The notes under the pieces are model-generated. The model did no database searches and had not been told where the DNA came from. It saw nothing but the letters and a program-made list of their open reading frames with translations. Made by a program: the position numbers and the translations under genes. A DNA stretch of 64,000 bases from Linum tenue (taxonomy: Eukaryota > Streptophyta > Magnoliopsida > Malpighiales > Linaceae): assembly GCA_946122785.1 (NCBI GenBank), contig CAMGYJ010000008.1, positions 4,241,742 to 4,305,741 of the forward strand. Reading direction: 5' to 3'. Positions 21,590 through 33,800 of this stretch are shown piece after piece; position 1 is the first letter of the stretch, and each line of letters begins with the position of its first letter.

Positions 21590-23530
21590 ATCTAACTCAA
21601 AAGTCAACATAGCAGATCAACCAATGAACTGATGTTAAGAGTTCATATATTACTATCAAAGAAACTAAATAGCCCATTAGCAAGCTCTCCAAGCAAGAAC
21701 ACTCAACCTGTATATATTTACCCCTCCAAAAATTGATTTGCATAACAATATAGGTGGAGGAGGTTAGGCGGTTGTCGAGTCCGATGAGAAGGTTTTGACA
21801 GACGGTGATGGTTGAGCCTTTAGTAGGACGAGAGCCCGGAACACTATTTATATTTAATCAACTCAAAAGTCAACCTAGAAGATCAACCAAATGAATTGAT
21901 ATTAAGAGATTACACATTACTGTCAAAGAAACTAAATAACCCACCAGTTAGCTCTCCAAGCAAGAACACTCAATCTTTCCATGTTTACCCATCCGAAAAT
22001 TGCTTTGCGTAACAATATAGGCGGAGGAGGTTAGGCGGTTGTCGAGTCTAGTGGGAAGGTTTGGAGAGACGGCGATGGTTGAGCGTTTAGTACGTAGGTC
22101 GGGACACCATTTAGACCTATTTACATTAGTTGCGGCTTTTCCAATCCGCATTCGACAAATTAACATCACTCAACCTTTCCATATTTACCCCTCTCTTAAA
22201 AACACATGTGTCACATATTCACTCAAGACTTCTATGTTCAAAAATATTGTTGATTTATGGTAGTTATATTATTTAAGCTATGTCAAGAATTCTGCATCGC
22301 TTCTACACATTCAATACTGCAATTCGATGTGCAATATTTGCACCAATAACATTAGGCTTGCAATTACAAATTTATTCTCCTTTTATAAAATAAATAGAAA
22401 TAGAATTAATTATTAAACTCGAATTAAAATAATCAAAGTATAAAAATAGAAGTATCAAATACCAAAATAATATTTTGGGGAGAGTTAGTGGCTTAGCTAA
22501 CTGTGATGGAAATTTCCAATGATTTTTCATATTTAAGCTTCCTGTATGTTTTTAATTAAAAATTTTTAAGCAAATTTATTTAGTGTAACTAATTATGTTT
22601 CTTGTCTTTTCTCAAAGAGATCACAATTCAAATCCCATCATTTATGTATTTTCCTCTAAATAAGAAAATAATAAATGATTGTGAAGACGAATCTACCATT
22701 TCTACTTTTGCTATGGATACAAGGAATTTGTAATGGGGGAAGCACATTTCCCATTTCACTCTTATATTAGGTGCAGCGAAAGTAACCTGGTGGTTGAGTG
22801 TTTAGTTGGTCGGACACTATTTGGGCTCGTTTACATTAGTAGCACATTTTCCATTTGCGTTGGGCAAACCAACAACACTCAATCTTTCTTTATTTATTCG
22901 TCCAAAAATTGCTTTGGCTTAATAATAGAGGTAGAGGAGGTTAGCCGGTTGTTGAGTCTGATGAGAAGTTTGGAGCTACGACGATGGTTGAGCGTTTAGT
23001 GGGTCGGGACACTATTTTGGTCCATTTACATTAGTAGTGTTTTTTCCATCCACGTTCGGCAAACCAACATCACTCAACATTTTCTTATTTACCCCTCTCT
23101 TAAAGACACATGTGCCCCATATTCAGTCAAAAGTTCCGTGTTTAAAAATACTGCTACTTTATGATAGTTATAACAATTAAGTCTATGTTAAGAATTCTAC
23201 ATCGCTTCTACAAATTCAAGAGTGCAATTCGATATGCAATGTTGAATCAATAACATTTTGGTTGCCAACCTTGGTGGAAAAGTCCTATATTTTTCAGATT
23301 TAAACTTCATGCATGTTTTTAATTGAAAAAGATCACACAAATGTGTTTATTGTAATTGGTTATGTTTCTTATAGTTGTTCGAAGAGACCATGGTTCAAAT
23401 CTCATTATTGATGTATTTTTTTTGTAAATAAGAAAATAATAAGTGATTGTGCAGACGAATCTATCCTTCCTACTTTCACTCTAGATGCAGAAAATTTGAA
23501 ATGGGGCTTCAAGTTTTCTCATTTAGCTTT
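21590..23530. repeat. Low-copy diverged tandem repeats
   Basis: Blocks such as GGAGGAGGTTAGGCGGTTGT, GATGGTTGAGCGTTTAG, CATCACTCAAC, ACCCCTCTCTTAAA and AAGAATTCTRCATCGCTTCTAC recur with a period of about 0.8-0.9 kb (21860-22750 and 22790-23530), preceded by a shorter partial unit (21590-21840). The units differ by roughly 15-20%. Related pieces occur at 52830-53050. No coding capacity. Confidence 0.65.
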
Positions 23531-23629
23531 TATTTATTGTGTAGATACACCAAAAGCTTATGAAACAGAAGGATGCTCTTTTTTCCTCAATATTATATTT
23601 TATATAGTAACTCTACCTCTATCCTTAAG

Positions 23630-23890
23630 TAGGGCTGTTAATGAGCCGAGCCGAGCTTTACCATAGTTAGGGCTCGACTCGTTAATATATTTCCAAGCTC
23701 GAGCTCGGCTCGTCAAATAAGGTTAATGAGTCCAAAACCGAACTCATAAAATGTTCATGATAGCTAAAGATTAACCTATAGCAAACCTGTTCGCGAGCCG
23801 GCTTGATTAAGACGAATCGAATGTCGAACGAGTTTTTCTCGAGTCGGACACCGAGTCGTTCACGAGAGGTTCGGTTCATTAATTGCCCTA
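23630..23890. mobile_element. hAT-type MITE (261 bp), CGAGCTCGGCTCG family
   Basis: The ends TAGGGCTGTTAATGAGCC and TTCATTAATTGCCCTA are imperfect inverted repeats. TCCTTAAG is repeated exactly at 23622-23629 and 23891-23898. No coding. Confidence 0.85.
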
Positions 23891-23898
23891 TCCTTAAG

Positions 23899-25081
23899 TG
23901 CTCGTTTGGGAAGGGTGCAAATGTGAGGGAGTGCAAGTTTGAGGAGCAAACACAAGTTTCAAAATGTTAACCCCTATTTGATTATTTTGTAACAATTAGT
24001 GGGTGCAAAACGTGAGTACAAATTTACTGTTTCGACTTATCCCAAATTGGGGTGCAAGGGAAGGAAGGAAGCAGAGGGGGAGGGGGATGGGGGAAATTAT
24101 GAATTTTTTAATTATATATTAGTTATTTTTTCTATAGCTATCATTAATATAGATGTTGTTCGGGGTTGATCGTTTGACTCCGGGAGCAAGTTTGTCAATG
24201 TTCGTCTAGTCAAATCGATATCTCTTGGTTGGCTCGAAATTGCATTGAAAATTAGAGATAAAAAGCGTTTGTGGAAAAGGTAGAGAGGAACGGTTTAGTT
24301 GACTCAATTTACTTGACTAAATAGTTAAAACTTACAGATTGGAATGTGTTTGACTAACTTTGACTATATTCAATTTAAAGTTGAATTAGGCAAGGGGACC
24401 CCTGTAGGATGACCAGTTACGAGTTGGGCTTCGAGATCGCTCGACCAATGATTATTACTATTGTTATAATTAATTATTAGTTGAGCATTATTATATAATA
24501 TTTTTTATTAAATTATATTTATTCATATTTTTTATTATTATATAATTATTTCAAATTTAATTAATTTGTGAGAATATTTATAAATTTGATAAATCTATTT
24601 TACAATAATATAATTACTTACTTTTCACTCTATTTAATTTGCACCTCCTATATTTTCATCCAAACAACAATTTACCCCTCCACTTACATCCCCACTAATT
24701 TGCACTCTCCTGCAATTTACCCCTCAGCTTCCACCCCCTCGAATTTGCACTCTCCTGTTGTCGAATATAATTTAAAATATATTTATGGGTTGTTTGAATG
24801 AATCATTTGGTACCTAATAATTCATTTATTAAAGAAGAAATGTACAAATCAATTTGTTCATACGAAAAGTTTCACATGACTTTATCGAGTCATTTCCAAA
24901 TGATAAGTTATTTCCAAGTGACTCATTATTTATCCATTCACCTTTCATATATGAATTTAATTAAGCATTAATCGCCAACCAATTATGTGATTGTCTTTTC
25001 TTTCTTCTTTTTGTTTGAATCGTCATGACAACTGAATGTAGAAGAGCCGGGTAAAATTAATGCTTTTGGGCCCGCCGGAAG
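23899..25081. other. AT-rich intergenic DNA, possible old inverted-repeat element
   Basis: No gene seen. GGGTGCAAATGTGAGGGAGTG near 23917 and repeated GTGCAAATT/TTTGCAC motifs around 24690-24760 are weakly inverted, which suggests a decayed element, but no borders or duplication could be fixed. The last 120 bases resemble the region upstream of the 9.4 kb gene. Confidence 0.35.
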
Positions 25082-25523
25082 TAGGGCTGGCTATTTGGAC
25101 CGGGACCGGATAAAAAACCAGAAACCGGACCGTATAACCCGGACCGAGACCGGACCGGGACCGGATAGTAAACAATCCAATCCAATCTTTGGGCTTAGAT
25201 TTGAGGTAAAAAACCGGATAAAGACCGGATAAGAGAGCTCAACACCCAAAACTTAAGTGTAATTTGCATAAACGGTCACAAACCTTTGCACTTAGTACAA
25301 AACTTAACCAACTCCTCACCCTTTTAGGCCTTAGGCCACTCAAATTCCCACAATCTCAATATAAAATCAAGATCGAATTGGGACCGGACCGGGTCAAGAC
25401 CGGACCGGATCAAGACCGGACTGTATCCAATCCAATCTTTGGTCCTTATATTTCCAAAAAAACCGGACTGGACCGGATCAATTTGGGCCAATTTAACCAG
25501 ACCGGACCGTATAGCCACCTCTA
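25082..25523. mobile_element. hAT-type MITE, ACCGGA-rich family, copy 2 (442 bp)
   Basis: Same length and ends as the copy at 19101-19542. GCCGGAAG is repeated exactly at 25074-25081 and 25524-25531. It sits inside a relic of Gnk2-gene upstream sequence; joining the flanks gives continuity with about 8770-8830. Confidence 0.9.
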
Positions 25524-25547
25524 GCCGGAAGGAATATTATGCTGAGC

Positions 25548-25642
25548 ATAAAATCTACAAACATTGCACAATATCAAAGATATATATCATTCTTGATATA
25601 AAACATTGCACATAAAATCTACAAACATTGCACAATATCAAA
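25548..25642. repeat. Tandem duplication of about 60 bp
   Basis: CATAAAATCTACAAACATTG and the following ATATCAAAG occur at 25548 and again 60 bases later, just before LINE sequence begins. Confidence 0.7.
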
Positions 25643-26930
25643 GCTGCAAGTTGAAGTCAAGGCAGCAACTCAGAATCACATTGATATCTGGATAACAGAA
25701 GGAACTGAGGGTAAGAAATGGAGATTGACAGGGATCTATGGTTGGCCAGAACAAGAGAACAAGCCTCAAACTTGGGATATGATCAAGCAGCTTCATGGTC
25801 AATCTAACCTACCATGGATATTATGTGGAGACTTCAATCAAGTGTTAAGTTATGAAGAGAAAAATGGCAGAAATCCACCTGATATCCAGAATATGGAAGA
25901 TTTCCAAGCAACAGTGGATGAATGTCACTTGGAGGACCTAGGATATCATGGAAACATGTTCACTTGGGACAATGGCAAAATTGATGAGGATTTTCTTGAA
26001 CAACGACTTGATCGAGCTGTTGCTAATTCAGAGTGGAGGACTGAGTTTCCAGAGGCTAGAGTCTATCATCTGGATAGATGGATGTCAGACCACATACCCA
26101 TAAAAATCGAGCTGAATCTATAGGAGGAACAAGTGAAATGGGGATGGCATTTTAAGTTTGAAGCTTTCTGGCAACAGCATGAAGAGTGTGCCTCTATCAT
26201 AGAGGCTGAATGGCAGAAGAATCCAGATTTGCCACTTGAAGAAAGAATCAAAAATTGCGAGAAAGTTCTATTGGAGTGGGGAAGAAGAACCTTTGGGAAC
26301 CTGAAGGCCAGGAGAAAGAGAATTGAGAGAGCCTTGACAAGAATCTCCAAAATGAAAAAAACCAAAGCTGTACTCATCCAACGTAGAGCAGTAGAGAAAG
26401 CATTAAATGAAGTGTTGGATTTGGAAGAAATCAGGTGGAAGCAGAGATCAAGATCAGATTGGCTGAAGGAGGGGGACAAGAACACTGGCTTTTTTCATCA
26501 GAAGGCCTCCAACAGGAAGCGTAGAAATACAATTAAAGAACTACAGGGAGAAGATGGATCTATCTTCAGGGGACAGGAAGAAATTATGGGCTGCTTCACT
26601 AATCACCTTCAGAAATTATTCACAGCAGAACCAACTCCTAGTCTCTATGAGGTGCTGGATGTGGTGGAACCTAAAGTTACAGACCAAATGAACCAAGAAT
26701 TGCTGAAGCCTTTTACTAGAGAGGAGATCTTTGAGGCCTTATCTAGAATGGCACCCACCAAAGCCCCTGGCTCTGATTGAATGCCAGCCCTCTTCTTTCA
26801 GAAGAATTGGGCGACTGTTGGAGATGCTGTGTGCTTAGAACTACAAAGAATCCTACTGACAGGGGAGGTTCCTCCCTCCCTGAACTACAAAGAATGGCAC
26901 CCAGACCAAACTCTCTCTCTCACACTATTG
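25640..26930 (+). mobile_element. LINE fragment: end of endonuclease and start of reverse transcriptase
   Basis: The frame 25725-26123 encodes the C-terminal half of an endonuclease/exonuclease/phosphatase domain with LCGDFN, MFTWDN and SDH near its end. The frame 26133-26780 gives the following linker and RT start, with SRSDWLKEGDKNTGFFH and an APTKAPGSD motif. TGA at 26778-26780 interrupts where the family has glycine; a few further codons of RT follow, then the sequence leaves the LINE near 26910-26930. Both ends are truncated and no poly(A) is present. It is dead. Confidence 0.85.
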
Positions 26931-27871
26931 GCCGGCTAATTAATCCCATCCTTGTATATATAGGCCTCTGCCGGAAGGAGTAATAATCAGGGAGATAACT
27001 TCCAAGTCAAAGAGATGCCACTGCGCCGGAACACCAACCTCTCTCTTGTGCTGTATGATTATAAAATATTGTTGCCGCAGAACTGGCATATATATATATG
27101 TGTACAAATGGCACGGCTGGCGGGCTGGGGGAAACCGGCGACGCGAATCCAAGGATCGGAGAAATTCATGCACGCGTCAGCTAGCTAGGGCCTTCCGGCG
27201 GCAGGCAGGAATAAGTCCATGAGCGACCGGAAAGACTTAGATATCTCAATCAATTGAGTTTAATACTTTAGTCAACCTGCAAGTGCAACTGAAAGCGTGT
27301 TTAGTTACCACAGTTGTGAACAGAATTTTCTCTTTTATGATTTGATTACCATATCTATTTTCGCATACCAGAGTTATTTAATATGAATCTTGCTTTAAAC
27401 CGACAGTACAGCGATCAAATATTACAAACGTGCTACTACGACAAGAGATAATTTCAACATTTCAAAAAGGACAAAGCAGTGGATGAGATGATTTCAACCA
27501 TAGCATTTAGTTGGGAATAATTATACAGACACAAGATGAACAAGGTAAAGAGAGAAATACAATAGTACTACTACAAATATAGTTTTGTACCCTAATTCAT
27601 ATATACCATAAAAAAAAAATAGTCAGCCGATTATACAATTTTTTTGTTTGAATCGTCAAGTTAATCTTTATTATTCCACCGAAAAAAATTAAATCTTTAT
27701 TATAATCAACCGATTGTATAGAAATGTGCGTGCACATCTACGCAATCTGTAAAATTGCAATTCTTAGTAAGTGTAAAACTCCGAAATTGCTTCACCAATC
27801 CTGAAATAACTAGTTCTTGATGAAATTCATGAATTTTGTAAAAGCTGGTTGATTGATTTCCTAAATTACAT
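26931..27871. other. Intergenic DNA without a recognised gene
   Basis: It contains a CGGAAGGAGTAATAATCAGG stretch and TTTGTTTGAATCGTCAAGTT (27641) that echo the Gnk2 upstream region. No reading frame resembles a protein I know. Confidence 0.35.
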
Positions 27872-27881
27872 TAAGAAGTAT

Positions 27882-28285
27882 GGGGAGTTCTACGACATCT
27901 TGGGTAAAATTCGGGGTACGCATACCTTGAGTATGAAAACACTAGCTAGACCTTGAATTGACCGATCTTTCTGATATGATACTACACTCTGACCCTTAAA
28001 GATCAAAATCTAGGTCTTAATTCTCCCAATCTTATACTCCAAGATCAATTTAATTAGAAACAATAATCGACGGTTATGATTCGTCCAAATATAGGCACAA
28101 AAAGGAATGCACCATCTTAGGGTTTATAGATTATGATTTAGATAATTAGGACCTAGGGTTCACTCATTGAGGGTTAGGATATAATATCATACCCAAAAAT
28201 CCAGCTAATTCGAGGTCTAGATACCGTTTCCATACTCAAGGTATGCGGTACCCCGGATTTCACCCGGGGTACCGTAGAAGGCACC
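27882..28285. mobile_element. MULE-type MITE (404 bp)
   Basis: Inverted repeats of about 70 bp share GCATACCTTGAGTATG, TTCTACG and TAGACCT. TAAGAAGTAT is repeated on both sides (27872-27881 and 28286-28295), consistent with a 9-10 bp Mutator duplication. No coding. Confidence 0.8.
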
Positions 28286-28295
28286 TAAGAAGTAT

Positions 28296-29520
28296 ACATG
28301 TAAATATGAATAAATAAATTTGATAATATCAAAATGTCTTTGCCAATACAATTAACAATGAGAGTAGTGTAACTATGCATTCATAATATATATACACTCG
28401 TTAGTAATAGTATATGAAGGTCATTATCAATATGTTTATATATTTCCATTATTAACGTACATGCATTCGCTATTAATAATATCAGCTTCATTATCAATTT
28501 TACTAATTCCATTATCAATTATTTCTTGTACTTTTCTTATCCCGCATTACAAAGATTGTTAAAACTAATAATGTGTGCTGAGGGTTTTTCACTAATACAG
28601 TTTATGATCAATTTACGTCTCCATGATTTGTAATCTTCTGAAGGGCTATGGTCAATATTTTTACCCGCTCAATAGTCAATGTTTGTCGTATTGTGAATGT
28701 TGTCTGATAGGCCTGTTAATTATGTTAGGTTGTGCTATTAACTTTTTTATTGTCGCTTTGTAATTGTTTTATCAATTTGTTGGTAATCGGTATTAATTCA
28801 CTAATATAGTATGTTATTAATTTAGTTCATAGTAATGTGTAATATTTGGAAGTGATGTAGTCAATCGTGCATGATTTGATAATGACCCGTCTTATCAATA
28901 AAAAAAGGTGATTTAATGGTTGTGTTGTCAACATTGTTAACCTCCGTGACTCTATTATTAATTATATTACTGAAATTATTAACAGGTAACTAAAACCATG
29001 TGCAATAAGGGGAGCCTCTGATTTGAGATTTTTAGAGCAATGTAACGGAGTTGTCAATGTTGTCAACAATAAATATTAGTTTTTTCACACACGTTAACAT
29101 TTTTTCGTGATGCTATTTTTAACGTTCTCAATCAAATTGAAACACGATTTATCGATCGTGTTGTAAACATTATTATCCTACCACATCATTATTATTAATT
29201 AGATCATCGAAATTATTAAATAGTAACTAAAATGCTGTCACAATAAGATTAGCTTCTAATTTGAGATTTTTAAAGCAACGTAACTGAGTTGTCAACGTTT
29301 TAACAGTTTATATTAGTGTTTTCGCCTACATTATTAACATTTTTAGTTACGCTATTATTAATGTTCTCAATCAAATTGAATCACGATTTACTTGTGTTGT
29401 AAACATTCAAGTGACGCTATTATCAACTTTCCAGCTCATTATTGTTAATAATATACAACATCATTATTAATATTTTCTACATAATTTAAAACAAATGACG
29501 AATTCATTATTAAGAAATTC
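28296..29520. repeat. AT-rich DNA with a two-unit tandem repeat of about 245 bp
   Basis: The blocks TGATTTGAGATTTTTAGAGC, GTTCTCAATCAAATTGAA and CACGATTTA recur about 245 bases apart (28912-29160 and 29160-29410). The remainder is ATTATTAAC/ATTATCAAT low-complexity sequence. No coding. Confidence 0.6.
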
Positions 29521-29559
29521 TTGTCATTTTTCAACGTAAACAATAATACTATGAACTAA

Positions 29560-29990
29560 ATTCGCCTCGACGCATCTTCTCCTCCTTCTGCAAAAGCTTC
29601 CGTCAGGAGGCGTGACAGCTGGAGACCGGCAAGATGGGGTGACGACCTGATGGGGAGATGTCGGATGGCGACGGGACGACGACGGAGTTAGGTAGGATGC
29701 GGCGGGATGGGGACGGGGAAGCTGACGGGAAATTAACGACATGATGGCGTCGTGACGACGGGAAGATGGTGACCTGGCGAGGTGTCCACGGGACGCTGAC
29801 GTCGGGATGGCAACGAGACGCAAACGTCGAGATTGCTGACGAATATTGGTTGTCGGGGAACGGGACGACGGGTGTTGCTGAGTCTCCGAATGGTGTTCGA
29901 AACGAGCTTCGCGCCGAGTGGATGCTGACGGCGAGAAGGTTTAGGGTTAGAGAGGACAACCGTCTTCTGATAATGGATTCGGCCGCCTCT
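29560..29990. other. GC-rich island, no recognised gene
   Basis: An abrupt shift to GC-rich sequence (GACGGGACGACGACGG and similar). Both strands have open frames of about 75-118 codons, as expected from composition alone. The peptides are low-complexity Ser/Pro/Arg-rich or Gly-rich. It may be captured gene sequence in an unrecognised element. Confidence 0.35.
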
Positions 29991-30000
29991 TAATAAACCA

Positions 30001-30839
30001 TGAGTTTAATTTTCGTTTTTCATTTTAATTATTATTATCATTAATATTTACTATGTTCCTTTATTGTTCTTCTAGGTAGTTAGTCAATGATTAGTACTGT
30101 TTTTATCTCTCCTCTTCCTATTGACTGGAATAGGTTTAAGATCTTCCTTAAGAAATGTGGCTTAAGGACCTGATCCAACCCCTGGTATATGGCTTTCGTG
30201 GAAAATAAGCGTTAATTGGTTTGGTGGATTTCAAGAACTGGTCTTTGACCCCAATTCGATTTCGTTTTCAGTTAGGTGTATTAATGGACCTTACAAATCC
30301 AAAATCTAGGCAGGGGGAAAATTGGTCAATGGGCCACTAAATTAGAATCGGGAAAGGGGAAGTATCGGTCTGGGCCTCTAGGCTGGGGGTAGGGAAGTGA
30401 TGACGATATATGGGCCAAGAGTCTTAGTTCAATCATAAATATTTAATTAATCCTAATTAATTAACTATTCTTAAAATTTTAGAATAAACGACCAATACAC
30501 AGTTGTTAAATAGCTAAGGTATCTACAGCCAGTCACTCGGCTCTTTGTACAAGGATCAATCTTTGATATCATTACCCCTTTTCTGTTTTCAATAGCTACA
30601 AATGGTGTTATACAGCAATCATCGTCACAACACAAACAACCCAGCCCAACTTACAAACTACAACACCATGGGGAATTCACCAGATGTCACACTTCACCTA
30701 AACAGAGACATAATCCCCCAGCTAACTGCACCTCTGGGCTGCCGATCCCAGGTAAGTGTTACCGTGTGTCAAAAATTTGTAGGAAGCAATATTGCTGCTG
30801 TGATGTGTGATTCTGAGTAGTGCAGCAGGCATGGCGAGC
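30001..30839. other. Intergenic region downstream of the COBRA-like gene
   Basis: AT-rich sequence without a recognised gene. It probably includes the 3' UTR of the COBRA-like gene on the minus strand near 30840. Confidence 0.35.
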
Positions 30840-33800
30840 CTATTTAAGCAGGAAAGCCAGAGCAGATAAAACGGCTGTGACTAGTATCGACGGGGACATG
30901 ATGTGGCGGGAGCTGGCATTCGGCAACCAAGGGTAGGCATCAGGAGGAGGCATTACACAGTTGTCACCATTGAAGTAGATCCTTCTCGGGAAAGCCCAAC
31001 CCTTTTCGAACGTGAAGCTCTCGGTTTCTTTCTGGAAAAGTAACTCCGACTGCACGTTACCAGTAGGGCCAGCTTGCATCAGCAGATCGTTGTAGAACTT
31101 CACTCCCCACATGATCATAGTGTCATCTGCAGTAAACCAAAGATGGCATGGTTAGTCACCGCGTTAAGTGTCAAAATATCAACATCCATTGTGGGGAAAC
31201 GGAAAGGGGATTGGATAAACTTACTGATAGATGCATATGGATTCAACGACTTGGCGTTGAAGCTGAAGATTTGGGTCAGGTTGTCGAAGTTCGGATGCTG
31301 AGCCACTAAGTTCCACTGAGAATAGTTCATTGCGTAGTTGAAGTTGGTGATGGTGATCTTCACCCGCCAGTACTGTTTGTAGTTCAGTTTAACATGCCAA
31401 TGAACTCTTATGGGACACATGTGATGTGTACACTGAACAGCAGGAGGCACTGCCAAGCCGTTCTTCCCCGGGTTCGGAACAACTGAAGCTAAATGTGGTT
31501 TCTCCGGACTGTAATAAGTTAAGGAATAAGATCCCATCGACAAAAATCATATAGAAGTGGTCACTTTGAATGACTAAGTTAGAACTCACTTTACACAGCT
31601 TCCAGACAGAGTAGTGTTGCTTTTGCAGCCACATGAGCATGTTGGGCAAGGCACTATAGTGTTGTTGTAGAATGATGATAATGAGACACAGCAAGTTGGA
31701 GTCTTCTGAGCTAGAAACTGAGAATACGTGCAAGTAACATTCCATGTCACTGCAAAGGACAGAAATCATTTTGTTACCTCAGAACAGAAGATAAACTGCT
31801 CAAATGTACGTCGAGAACTAGTTAATCCCCATAGGCGAGACCCCTTACAGTATAAACCTCAAATAAACAAACATTGGTCTTAGAATTAAATATCTATAAT
31901 GCACATATGAAATTCTTAATCATTTCATTGACTACTAAACTTACTCAAAGCTTGAGTGACTCGTCGTTTATCTGCAGTAGTGAATCGACTCGGTTTGACA
32001 ACTTTAGCCGGTCCACATGTGTAGCCAGGACCAGGTGCCTGCAGAGTGAAATTCACAGGAAGTCTGACTGTCTTATTGGTAGTGCCCAGGGGCGGAGCCA
32101 GGATTTGATCATCGGGGGGGCCGAAATTTTTTTAATACGTTATCAAAAGGTTAAAAAAACTAACCGAACATAAAAAAAATCATTAAATTCAATTTAAATC
32201 ACAAAAAATATACAATTTTGATAATGCATTTCAATATAGAGTGAAACATTATTTTTACGTACAAAAAACTAATGTCTATCAATATTCTTCTTAAACACAA
32301 ATTATTCATAATTTATCCGAAGGTACCATTGAAATGGAATCATTTAATTGATCTAGTTTGAAATTAAGAAATTAATGAACATTTATATGAAAGCTTAATA
32401 ATTAAATTGATTTGTTCAAAAAAGAAAAAATGGTGTTCCAAGCTGGCCTCAAAGTTGGATCGAACCAGGAACCATTATTGTAATGACATGCCCCTTTGCG
32501 CTGGGCTAAGTAGAAATTCATGTCCTCATTTTGCAACGCTATTATTTAATATTAAATCTCTAGTTTATACGTATTATGCCGAACCATTTAAACGTAACTT
32601 TCGAGATTCTCGGGGGGGCCGGGGCCCCCCCGAGGCCTCATGTAGCTCCGCCCCTGGTAGTGCCGGCCTGTCCTACGCTAAGCTGAAATGAAGCAGCAGC
32701 AGCAGATGGATCCTGTGCCCACGAGCTGAGCACTCCACCCTTGCAGCAATTTGCGACCTGCTTATTGTAGGGAGTTCCAGGCAACAAATCCACAACAGTG
32801 GGTTTCTTCTTGCAGCAATGTGGAATGTTTCCTTTGAATCTGGAGCAATCCCCTTGCTCAGTTGTCTGCCCTCCCACCACATCCCATATCACCTCTCTCT
32901 TCCTCCATGTCCATCCCAACGACCATCCTGGTGCTTGAATGTGACGGTATTGTTGGAAGTTGTAGAGTGTTACAACCGCCTGTTGATCAGTTTCATGAAT
33001 GTATCACAACACATTATCAAAAAATGAATGTATCAGAACATATTAACAACTGAAGAGTATGAAGGAAGCAGTAGCAGCATAAGCAGTAATTACCAGCTTA
33101 GCAAATATAGCAGAACAACGTGTAGCAACTGAAAGGTATGAAAGAAGAAGTAGTAGCATAAGCAGTAGTACTTACCATGTAACCATCAGGGGTCCAGCTC
33201 ATGATATCCCATTTCACTGTGATATTTCCAGTTGGGTCAAGTGGGTCATAAGCTTCTGAAAGAAAGGAAACACATCAAATACAAGAAATGAAACTTTGGG
33301 CAGTCGAGTTCTTTGAATACATAAATCTCCAAATCCACCTAATCTTTCTTAACACAGACACACAGTTAACAGAGTCAAAAGGGACAGAATCCATAGAACA
33401 GCACGCATCAATAGCAAAAGTTCAATGGCAGAGGAAATTTGAAAGTCACAACTTCAACAAAGAGTTCAAATGCGAAGCACATCTTATCGGAACCAGCTCA
33501 GCCGTTCCAGCTAATCATTATTCATTAGTAGCTTTATAGAAAATCCAAGTGTTCACATTAAACCTCTTCATAATCTCAAATCCACTGGAAACTGGTTCAT
33601 TCCCATTTCAACTATCATTAAAGATCAAGTATTTTCCACCCTCTTCTTCCATTCAAGGGTTTGAGAAACATTTGCCACTTGACAAAGAAAAAGAAACTTG
33701 GAAAAGAAAAGGAAAAACCTAGTGGCGAGCCCCTAAACCCAATTTTTAAAAAGCCTCTCCATGAGAATGTTCCCGAAAAAAGTAAACAAGAAAGAATATT

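Noticed and set aside
29524..29959. Overlapping minus-strand frames in the GC-rich island
   Set aside because: Low-complexity and frame-independent; composition alone explains them.
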